A stretch of DNA of 10,256 nucleotides from Klenkia sp. (lineage in GTDB: Bacteria; Actinomycetota; Actinomycetes; Mycobacteriales; Geodermatophilaceae), in the NCBI GenBank assembly GCA_025966215.1, contig JAOPVM010000170.1, positions 1 through 10,256 of the forward strand, written 5' to 3'. A model generated the notes under the pieces. That model saw only the letters and a program-made list of their open reading frames with translations, made no database searches and was not told where the DNA came from. Every line of letters begins with the position of its first letter. The stretch's first letter is position 1. The position numbers and the translations under genes are program-made. Positions 6,341 to 10,256 of the stretch are shown here, piece by piece.

Positions 6341-6961
6341 TCACGCCCCGGGGAGGAGGTGCTCGGACGGCGGACCCAGCGGCAGTGTCGGGAGCACCCG
6401 GTCGCGCAGGTCGACCAGCACCAGGTCCTCGGCCAGCAGCCACGCGGCCGACGCCGGCCAGGTCACCAGCCACAGCCAGACCCCGAACGCCTCGCCCACG
6501 AACGCCGCCCGGTCGTCGCTGGTCGGCACCTCCCACAGCGCTGCCCGCTGCCCGGCCGCCTGCACCGCGGCCGCCGACGGACCGGCCACCAGCTCCCCGG
6601 GGTCCAGCCAGGGCAGGCCGGCGTACCCGGCTCCCAGCCCGGTGCCCGGTTCCTCCGCGACCAGCACGACCTCCGCCTGGCCTCCGAGGGGTGCCGGGCC
6701 GGCGCAGTCCACCACGATCCCCCGCGCCCCGGGCTCCCCGCCCCAGGCCAACCCGGTCACCACCCAGCCCGCCGGCATCGGGTCCGGCACCCAGGCCGGC
6801 ACCCGGGCGTCCACCGTCACCGCGGAGATGGTGGCGTGGTCGAGCACCGGGGTGTGGTGCAGCGGGGTCACCGCGGCGTGCAGGTGGCACCACGCCTGGT
6901 CCGATCCCGGCCGGACGACGAGGACCTCACCGCAACGTGGACACACCGGGCTCGTGCTCAT
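6341..6961 (-). CDS. DUF6758 family protein with putative N-terminal zinc ribbon
   Basis: A 206-residue protein of unknown function. It opens with CPRCG (Cys7, Cys10) followed by WCHLH (Cys25, His27, His29), which looks like a short zinc-binding knuckle. The rest alternates beta-strand-like segments ([20 protein letters not shown], 54-73) with a moderately hydrophobic Trp-rich helix near 160-176, and ends with a Pro/Leu-rich tail. I recall actinobacterial proteins beginning CPRCGE and annotated DUF6758 that sit beside PH- and PHP-domain genes; that assignment is from memory. ATG 6961 is supported by a promoter with TTGACG, a 17-bp spacer and GACGGT ending 7 nt before the ATG, and by the sense of the Cys motif. 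It begins the minus-strand cluster and is divergent from the NUDIX gene. Confidence 0.83.
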   Translation of the reverse strand: MSTSPVCPRCGEVLVVRPGSDQAWCHLHAAVTPLHHTPVLDHATISAVTVDARVPAWVPDPMPAGWVVTGLAWGGEPGARGIVVDCAGPAPLGGQAEVVLVAEEPGTGLGAGYAGLPWLDPGELVAGPSAAAVQAAGQRAALWEVPTSDDRAAFVGEAFGVWLWLVTWPASAAWLLAEDLVLVDLRDRVLPTLPLGPPSEHLLPGA

Positions 6962-6968
6962 CGGGGCA

Positions 6969-6997
6969 ACCGTCCAACCCCGGGGCCACCCCGTCAA
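6969..6997 (-). promoter_or_regulatory. Leaderless promoter of DUF6758 gene
   Basis: On the minus strand TTGACG (6997-6992) is a near-consensus -35 box, separated by exactly 17 bp from GACGGT (6974-6969), a moderate -10. The ATG follows after 7 nt, so transcription would start at or next to the start codon. There is no Shine-Dalgarno. Confidence 0.6.
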
Positions 6998-7056
6998 GAG
7001 ACGTCGGAGGACCCCCGCGCCCCCCACCCCTCGCACGCTCGCGGCGGGGCCCTGCA

Positions 7057-7072
7057 CGGGAACCGGTTCCCG
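7057..7072. promoter_or_regulatory. Perfect 16-bp palindrome, probable operator
   Basis: CGGGAACCGGTTCCCG is a perfect inverted repeat. Relative to the predicted NUDIX transcript start at 7100 it spans about -43 to -28, that is, over the -35 region, and it lies about 100 bp upstream of the divergent DUF6758 start. A dimeric repressor site is the natural reading; the regulator is not in the window. Confidence 0.5.
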
Positions 7073-7086
7073 CGTCTCGCGGACCG

Positions 7087-7092
7087 TAGCGT
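7087..7092 (+). promoter_or_regulatory. -10 element of leaderless NUDIX promoter
   Basis: TAGCGT fits the actinobacterial -10 pattern TANNNT and ends 7 nt before GTG 7100. The same hexamer appears upstream of the WXG100 gene. No consensus -35 is present; the palindrome covers that place. Confidence 0.5.
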
Positions 7093-7099
7093 CGTCCCG

Positions 7100-7507
7100 G
7101 TGACGGGGTTGGTGGCGTGTGTCGGGGGGATCGTGTTCGACCGGGCCGGGCGGTTGCTGGTCGTGCGGCGGGCCCACGCACCCGACGCCGGCGCCTGGTC
7201 GGTGCCCGGGGGGCGGGTCGAGCCCGGGGAGGACCTGGCGACCGCCGCCGTCCGCGAGGTCGCCGAGGAGACCGGGCTGACCGTGGTCGCCGGGGCAGCG
7301 GCCGGCCGGGTGCTCGTCCCGGCACACGCACCGGTCTACGAGGTCGTCGACCTCCTCTGCACCCCGACCGACCCCGACGCCCGCCCGGTGGCCGGTGACG
7401 ACGCGACCGAGGCGGCGTACGTGGACCGGGCCACCCTCGGCTCCCTGCGCTGCACGCCCGGGCTGGTCGGCACCCTGGAGAGCTGGGGGCTGCTCCCCCG
7501 CTGCTAG
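7100..7507 (+). CDS. NUDIX hydrolase
   Basis: A 135-residue single-domain NUDIX protein that would hydrolyse a nucleoside diphosphate linked to another moiety (oxidised dNTP, ADP-ribose, NADH or similar), with Mg2+, in the cytoplasm. The complete NUDIX box is at 38-60: Gly38, five residues, Glu44, seven residues, then REVAEETGL with Glu53, Glu56 and Glu57. The N-terminal strand [11 protein letters not shown] and the [18 protein letters not shown] segment are typical of MutT-like members. Size is normal for the family; the exact substrate cannot be told. GTG 7100 is chosen because TAGCGT ends 7 nt upstream (leaderless) and the first strand follows at once; a GTG at 7112 is possible. Its stop shares the CTAG tetramer with the stop of the convergent MaoC gene. 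Confidence 0.92.
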   Translation: MTGLVACVGGIVFDRAGRLLVVRRAHAPDAGAWSVPGGRVEPGEDLATAAVREVAEETGLTVVAGAAAGRVLVPAHAPVYEVVDLLCTPTDPDARPVAGDDATEAAYVDRATLGSLRCTPGLVGTLESWGLLPRC

Positions 7508-8010
7508 CGACGCACCGGCTCCGGGCGGCCGGGCTGCTCGCCGCCTCGGGCCTCACCGTAGGAGCGCTTGGGGATCATGACCTTGCGCCGGAAGACGCAG
7601 ACCACGGTGCCGTCCTGCTTGTAGCCGATGGTCTCCACGTGCACCACGCCGCGGTCGTCCTTGGACGTCGACTCCTTCTTGTCCAGCACGGTCGTCTCGC
7701 CGTAGAGCGTGTCCCCGTGGATGGTCGGCGCCACGTGCCTGAGCGACTCGACTTCCAGGTTCGCGATCGCCTTGCCGCTGACGTCGGGAACGCTCATCCC
7801 CAGCAGCAGCGAGTAGACGTAGTTGCCGACCACGACGTTCTTCCCGAAGTCGGTGGTCTCGCCCGCGAAGTGGCTGTCCAGGTGCAGCGGGTGGTGGTTC
7901 ATCGTGATCAGGCAGAACAGGTGGTCGTCGTACTCGGTGACCGTCTTGCCGGGCCAGTGCTTGTAGACCGCACCGACCTCGAACTCCTCGTAGTACCGGC
8001 CGAACTGCAC
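7504..8010 (-). CDS. MaoC-family dehydratase (mesaconyl/itaconyl-CoA hydratase-like)
   Basis: A 168-residue single hot-dog domain that would hydrate an enoyl-CoA in the cytoplasm. Landmarks: [20 protein letters not shown] (4-23), the hydratase loop MNHHPLHLD (37-45), [27 protein letters not shown] (58-84), the [11 protein letters not shown] segment (92-102), and a C-terminal FRRKVMIPK strand. The usual catalytic loop D-x-N-P-x-H is altered: Asn38 replaces Asp and His40 replaces Asn, while His43 is kept. From memory this is the pattern of M. tuberculosis Rv2499c, placed in itaconate and leucine breakdown; none of that pathway's other genes (citE-like lyase, acyl-CoA dehydrogenase, carboxylase) are here. 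GTG 8010 is chosen because GGGAG lies 7 nt upstream and no other start in frame is close. Confidence 0.9.
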   Translation of the reverse strand: MQFGRYYEEFEVGAVYKHWPGKTVTEYDDHLFCLITMNHHPLHLDSHFAGETTDFGKNVVVGNYVYSLLLGMSVPDVSGKAIANLEVESLRHVAPTIHGDTLYGETTVLDKKESTSKDDRGVVHVETIGYKQDGTVVCVFRRKVMIPKRSYGEARGGEQPGRPEPVRR

Positions 8011-8017
8011 GGATCTG

Positions 8018-8022
8018 CTCCC
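8018..8022 (-). promoter_or_regulatory. Shine-Dalgarno of MaoC gene
   Basis: The minus strand reads GGGAG, 7 nt before GTG 8010. It supports this start and indicates a leadered mRNA, unlike the divergent gene at 8106. Confidence 0.55.
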
Positions 8023-8089
8023 GGTGTCGTCGTTGACGCAGGTTGGAGGGACGCCGCACCGGTCGCTGACCGGGTCGGACGTGCCGGCG

Positions 8090-8099
8090 ATCCTACGAT
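8090..8099. promoter_or_regulatory. Overlapping divergent -10 hexamers
   Basis: ATCCTACGAT reads TACGAT on the plus strand (8094-8099), ending 6 nt before GTG 8106, and TAGGAT on the minus strand (8095-8090) toward the MaoC gene. The two hexamers share the central TA. The plus-strand transcript would be leaderless; the minus one would have a leader of about 70 nt. Confidence 0.5.
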
Positions 8100-8105
8100 G
8101 GGCCG

Positions 8106-8594
8106 GTGACCCTCCAGTCCGCACCCGAGGTGGCCGCCCCACCGGGGGTCCAGCGGCTCCCGACCGCCGGCCGCCGTGGTCGGCTGGCCGCCGCGGCCCT
8201 GGTCCTCGGGCTGCTGCTGACCGGCACCGTGTGGGGCGAGGACTCCGAGTTCCCCTTCGGCCCGTTCCGGATGTACTCCACCCGGGCCGCACCCGACGCC
8301 CCGGTCGTGTCCACCCGGGTGGTCGGGCTGACCGCCGCGGGCGAGGAGGTCCGGCTCTCCGGGGGCGAGGTCGGCCTGCGCCGGGCGGAGTTCGAGGGCC
8401 AGCTCGTCCGGCTCGTCGACGACCCGTCCCTGCTCGGCCTGGTCGCCGACTCCTACGGGACCGCGAACCCCGACGGGCCGGACCTGGTGTCGGTGGAGGT
8501 CGTGCAGCGCCGGTTCGAGCTCGTCGGCGGTGCCCGCACCGGCGCCTACACCGACGACGTGCTGGTCTCCTTCGACCTGGACGGTGCCGCGTGA
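8106..8594 (+). CDS. Membrane-anchored protein paired with HTTM protein
   Basis: A 162-residue hypothetical. Residues 1-24 are polar and basic, 25-43 form one hydrophobic segment (LAAAALVLGLLLTGTVWG), and the rest is a probably extracytoplasmic domain opening with FPFGPFRMYSTR (49-60) and continuing as beta-strand-rich sequence (VVSTRVVGLTAAGEEVRL; VSVEVVQRRFELV). I recall short proteins with a Pro-Phe-x-Pro-Phe-x-Met-Tyr-Ser-like motif beside HTTM genes but know no function. GTG 8106 is supported by TACGAT ending 6 nt upstream (leaderless). The stop overlaps the next start (GTGA, 8591-8594), so the two proteins are probably made in equal amounts and may form one complex. Confidence 0.82.
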   Translation: MTLQSAPEVAAPPGVQRLPTAGRRGRLAAAALVLGLLLTGTVWGEDSEFPFGPFRMYSTRAAPDAPVVSTRVVGLTAAGEEVRLSGGEVGLRRAEFEGQLVRLVDDPSLLGLVADSYGTANPDGPDLVSVEVVQRRFELVGGARTGAYTDDVLVSFDLDGAA

Positions 8595-9541
8595 CCGGCA
8601 GCGCCCTCACCGACCGTCCCGAGACCGCGGCCGCCGTCCCGCTGACACCCCGCTGGTGGTTCCGGCCGGTGCCGCTGGCCCGGGTCGCGGTGTTCCGGGT
8701 GATCGCCTACCTGTTCATCCCGGTCGACGTCTTCCTCACCACGGCGTGGGTGCGCGCGCACGCCGACGTGCCGACCGAGTTCTACCAACCGCTGGTCATC
8801 GGCCGGTTGCTGCACCTGCCCACCCCCACGCACACCGTGGTCCTGGTGGTGCAGTGGGCGCTCGTGCTCGCCGCCCTCGCCGCCGCGAGCGGGAAGGCCC
8901 CCCGGCTCCTGGGCTGGGCGGTGTTCCTGCTCTACGCGGAGTGGATGGTCATCGCGATGAGCTACGGGAAGGTCGACCACGACCGGATCGCCTTCCTCGT
9001 CGCCCTCGCCGTGCTGCCCACGATCGGTCGGGCCCGGTGGCGGGACCTCCGCTCCTCCGAGGCCGCCGGGTTCGGCACGGCCGCGGTCCTGGTCACCGTG
9101 ATGCTCACCTACTTCCTGGCCGCCTGGGCCAAGATGCGCTTCGGCGGCTGGGACTGGGCCACCGGCTCCACGCTGACCCGGGCGGTGCTCCGCCGCGGCA
9201 CCGACCTGTCGCTGTGGACCCTGGACGTCGCGTGGCTGCTGCCCACCGCGCAGTGGCTGATGCTGGGCTTCGAGTTCGCCGCCCCGCTGATGCTGCTGGT
9301 GCGCTCGGACCGGGCCCGGGCCGCGCTCGTGCTGTTCCTGCTCGGCTTCCACGTGATGGTCTACGCCGGCGTCGGCATCATCTTCCTGCCGCACTGCATC
9401 GCGATCCTGTCGATCCTGCCGTGGGAGCGGCTGCGCGGCGCCCGGGCCGTGCTGGCAGCCCGGCGGACACCTGCCGCCGCCGGAGCCGCCGGAGCCGCCG
9501 ACGGGGACGGCGGGACCGGACCATGGGACCGCACCGGCTGA
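8591..9541 (+). CDS. HTTM-domain multi-span membrane protein
   Basis: A 316-residue integral membrane protein related to the HTTM/vitamin K-dependent gamma-carboxylase-like superfamily. Hydrophobic segments lie at about 31-50, 82-100, 106-123, 132-146, 162-181, 216-237, 245-259 and 261-277. Family-like signatures are YFLAAWAKMRFGGWDWATGS (174-193, with Lys181), the loop SYGKVDHDR (124-132) and FHVMVYAGVGIIFLPHCIAI (253-272). True gamma-carboxylases add CO2 to Glu using reduced vitamin K; bacterial HTTM proteins are largely uncharacterised and that chemistry is not implied. The last 30 residues are Ala/Gly-rich, partly from 9-nt GCCGCCGGA repeats at 9476-9502. The start is fixed by the GTGA overlap with the preceding gene. 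Ends 23 bp from the convergent WXG100 gene. Confidence 0.85.
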   Translation: MTGSALTDRPETAAAVPLTPRWWFRPVPLARVAVFRVIAYLFIPVDVFLTTAWVRAHADVPTEFYQPLVIGRLLHLPTPTHTVVLVVQWALVLAALAAASGKAPRLLGWAVFLLYAEWMVIAMSYGKVDHDRIAFLVALAVLPTIGRARWRDLRSSEAAGFGTAAVLVTVMLTYFLAAWAKMRFGGWDWATGSTLTRAVLRRGTDLSLWTLDVAWLLPTAQWLMLGFEFAAPLMLLVRSDRARAALVLFLLGFHVMVYAGVGIIFLPHCIAILSILPWERLRGARAVLAARRTPAAAGAAGAADGDGGTGPWDRTG

Positions 9542-9564
9542 GCGCCCCCGACGGCGGACCGGTC

Positions 9565-9858
9565 TCAGATCATCGCGCCGATCCGGGCGGCCATGTCGGC
9601 CTCGTGCTGCTGGTAGGCGGTGGCGACGTCGGACAGCAGGGTGCCCATGCCGGTCAGCGAGTCGCTGACGCTCTGGCTGGCGGCCCGCCACTGCTCGTAG
9701 AGCGCGCTGAACTGCTGGGCAGCCTGGCTGTCGCTCCACCCGTCGGTCACCCCGGAGTTGATGCTCGCCGAGAGCGTGCCCAGCCGGGACGACTGGTCGG
9801 CGGCCTCCCCCCGGCACTGCGCGGACATGGCCTGCAGGGTGGCGATGTCGACCTTCAC
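9565..9858 (-). CDS. WXG100 family type VII secretion protein (EsxA-like)
   Basis: A 97-residue helical-hairpin protein of the ESAT-6/WXG100 type, exported as a dimer by type VII secretion. Helix one is about 3-35, the turn GWSDSQAAQQF is at 40-50, helix two runs from about 50 to 88. Trp41 is present but the Gly of W-x-G is replaced by Asp43. The C-terminal export motif Y-x-x-x-E is present as YQQHE (82-86). A single Cys15 is unusual for the class. GTG 9858 is chosen because AGGAGGAGG lies just upstream and the length is then exactly typical; the frame remains open upstream without similarity. It is monocistronic in view, so it may homodimerise or pair with a distant partner. A divergent FtsK-like gene lies 152 bp away. 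Confidence 0.9.
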   Translation of the reverse strand: MKVDIATLQAMSAQCRGEAADQSSRLGTLSASINSGVTDGWSDSQAAQQFSALYEQWRAASQSVSDSLTGMGTLLSDVATAYQQHEADMAARIGAMI

Positions 9859-9862
9859 GGTT

Positions 9863-9871
9863 CCTCCTCCT
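9863..9871 (-). promoter_or_regulatory. Strong Shine-Dalgarno of WXG100 gene
   Basis: The minus strand reads AGGAGGAGG, with AGGAGG placements 4 or 7 nt before GTG 9858. It settles the start codon and suggests high translation, as expected for a secreted structural protein. Confidence 0.75.
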
Positions 9872-9899
9872 GGTCCGGGCACCTCCCGGTCGGTCCAGG

Positions 9900-9905
9900 A
9901 CGCTA
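9900..9905 (-). promoter_or_regulatory. Putative -10 element of WXG100 promoter
   Basis: The minus strand reads TAGCGT (9905-9900), the same hexamer as at the NUDIX promoter. It would start a transcript near 9893 with a leader of about 35 nt containing the Shine-Dalgarno. No good -35 is seen. Confidence 0.4.
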
Positions 9906-9934
9906 GGGCCGGGCACGACCCGACGGGCCTGGCC

Positions 9935-9969
9935 GTCCACAGACCGGGGCGCTGTCCACAGATGTCCAC
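9935..9969. repeat. Three GTCCAC direct repeats between type VII genes
   Basis: GTCCACAGA occurs at 9935-9943 and 9954-9962, and a shorter GTCCAC at 9964-9969, with start spacings of 19 and 10 bp. The block CTGTCCACA (9952-9960) differs at one base from the actinobacterial DnaA box TTGTCCACA. The repeats lie between the predicted promoters of the WXG100 gene and the divergent FtsK-like gene and could serve both. Confidence 0.45.
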
Positions 9970-9998
9970 CGGGGCCCCCGCGCGGGCCCGTCCCGGGT

Positions 9999-10004
9999 CA
10001 CAGT
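9999..10004 (+). promoter_or_regulatory. Putative -10 element of leaderless FtsK-like gene
   Basis: CACAGT, similar to the CACAAT before the hydrolase gene, ends 6 nt before GTG 10011. No Shine-Dalgarno precedes this GTG. Weak on its own. Confidence 0.35.
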
Positions 10005-10010
10005 GCCCCC

Positions 10011-10256
10011 GTGCGAGCGACCCACCCGACCCACCCACCGGTGCCGCCGGACCACCCGAGGGCCCGGAGCTGGACGCTGCACGGTGCCGGCGGGGTGCCG
10101 ATGGACGTCAGGGTCCGCGCGCCGGAGACCGCGACGGTGGCCGACGTCCTCGCCGCGCTCGCCTCGGCGCTGCCCCGCCGGGCCGCCGACGGGCTCTGGT
10201 CGGGGTCGGACCGGATCGACCCGGCCACCCCGCTCACCGACCCGGCACTCCACCAC
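10011..10256 (+). CDS. N-terminus of probable FtsK/SpoIIIE-type type VII ATPase (3' truncated)
   Basis: An open frame runs from GTG 10011 off the right edge (82 codons). After a His/Pro-rich start, SWTLHGAGGVPMDVRVRAP (20-38) reads as a beta-hairpin, TATVADVLAALASAL (40-54) as a helix, and GLWSGSDRIDPATPLTDPAL (61-80) as the final strands of a small ubiquitin-like fold. This pattern is familiar from the N-termini of actinobacterial FtsK/SpoIIIE (EssC-like) proteins, which continue into an FHA domain and ATPase modules. The ATPase part is outside the window, so the assignment rests on the fold pattern and on the divergent WXG100 gene 152 bp away. An in-frame ATG at 10101 would cut off the first strand and is less likely. 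It could instead be another FHA or YukD-like protein. Confidence 0.5.
   Translation, partial: MRATHPTHPPVPPDHPRARSWTLHGAGGVPMDVRVRAPETATVADVLAALASALPRRAADGLWSGSDRIDPATPLTDPALHH

Noticed and set aside
6213..6893. A 226-codon minus-strand frame overlapping the DUF6758 gene.
   Set aside because: It is Gly/Arg-rich shadow sequence, whereas the alternative frame has a Cys/His knuckle, mixed secondary structure and a proper promoter.
7058..7071. Palindrome considered as a LexA (SOS) box.
   Set aside because: GAAC and GTTC halves are present but separated by 2 bp, not the 4 bp of the actinobacterial consensus.
6962..7327. N-terminal extension of the DUF6758 frame to 7327, across the NUDIX gene.
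   Set aside because: It would run antisense through most of the NUDIX coding region; the promoter at 6969-6997 and the CPRCG motif support ATG 6961.
9476..9502. Three GCCGCCGGA-like units considered as a repeat element.
   Set aside because: They are in frame in the low-complexity Ala/Gly tail of the HTTM protein and fit simple slippage.
8546..9940. A 464-codon minus-strand frame opposite the HTTM and WXG100 genes.
   Set aside because: Composition is Gly/Arg/Asp/Gln-rich shadow sequence; the plus-strand HTTM frame and the WXG100 frame explain the region fully.
9972..9989. GGGCCC pair with intervening GC-rich bases as a terminator or operator.
   Set aside because: It lies between divergent promoters, where a terminator makes little sense, and short GGGCCC dyads are frequent by chance here.

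Overview
The window is very GC-rich and densely coding. Many genes start at GTG, several pairs overlap by 4 nt (ATGA or GTGA), and several starts sit directly downstream of a -10-like hexamer, as in leaderless mRNAs. With a WXG100 protein and familiar actinobacterial families, this points to a high-GC actinobacterium. A Geodermatophilaceae-like genome (Blastococcus, Modestobacter, Geodermatophilus) is my guess from general look only. It is ordinary chromosome: I see no IS element, prophage, CRISPR array, tRNA or rRNA. No gene-free stretch exceeds 300 bp; the longest are about 150 bp and hold promoters and repeats.

Layout. 1-693 (+): C-terminal part of a DEAD-box RNA helicase with a basic, RGG-rich tail. 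722-1873 (+): membrane-anchored PQQ-like beta-propeller. 1914-2831 and 2828-3691 (+): alpha/beta hydrolase overlapping an MpaB/DUF2236 oxygenase-family gene. These end against a minus-strand cluster read from 6961 down to 3693: DUF6758 protein, a 52-residue membrane miniprotein, a bacterial PH-domain membrane protein, a PHP phosphoesterase, and a small RecB-like Fe-S nuclease, the last two overlapping by GTGA. 7100-7507 (+): NUDIX hydrolase, divergent from DUF6758. 8010-7504 (-): MaoC-type hydratase resembling the mesaconyl/itaconyl-CoA hydratase group. 8106-8594 and 8591-9541 (+): a membrane-anchored partner protein and an HTTM-type multi-span membrane protein. 9858-9565 (-): WXG100 (EsxA-like) protein. 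10011-10256 (+): start of what looks like an FtsK/SpoIIIE-type (EssC/EccC-like) ATPase, so the right edge probably enters a type VII secretion locus.

How the genes work together. Three two-gene couplings are seen directly from overlaps: hydrolase/MpaB, PHP/RecB, and partner/HTTM. The minus-strand five-gene cluster is the most system-like part of the window: two predicted phosphodiester-hydrolysing proteins at the end of a run that also encodes two small membrane proteins and a putative zinc-ribbon protein. A hairpin between the PH and PHP genes may split it into two expression units. The rest is housekeeping (RNA helicase, NUDIX) and acyl-CoA metabolism (MaoC). Regulatory marks include a perfect 16-bp palindrome over the NUDIX -35 region, overlapping divergent -10 hexamers between MaoC and the HTTM module, and three GTCCAC repeats between the type VII genes.
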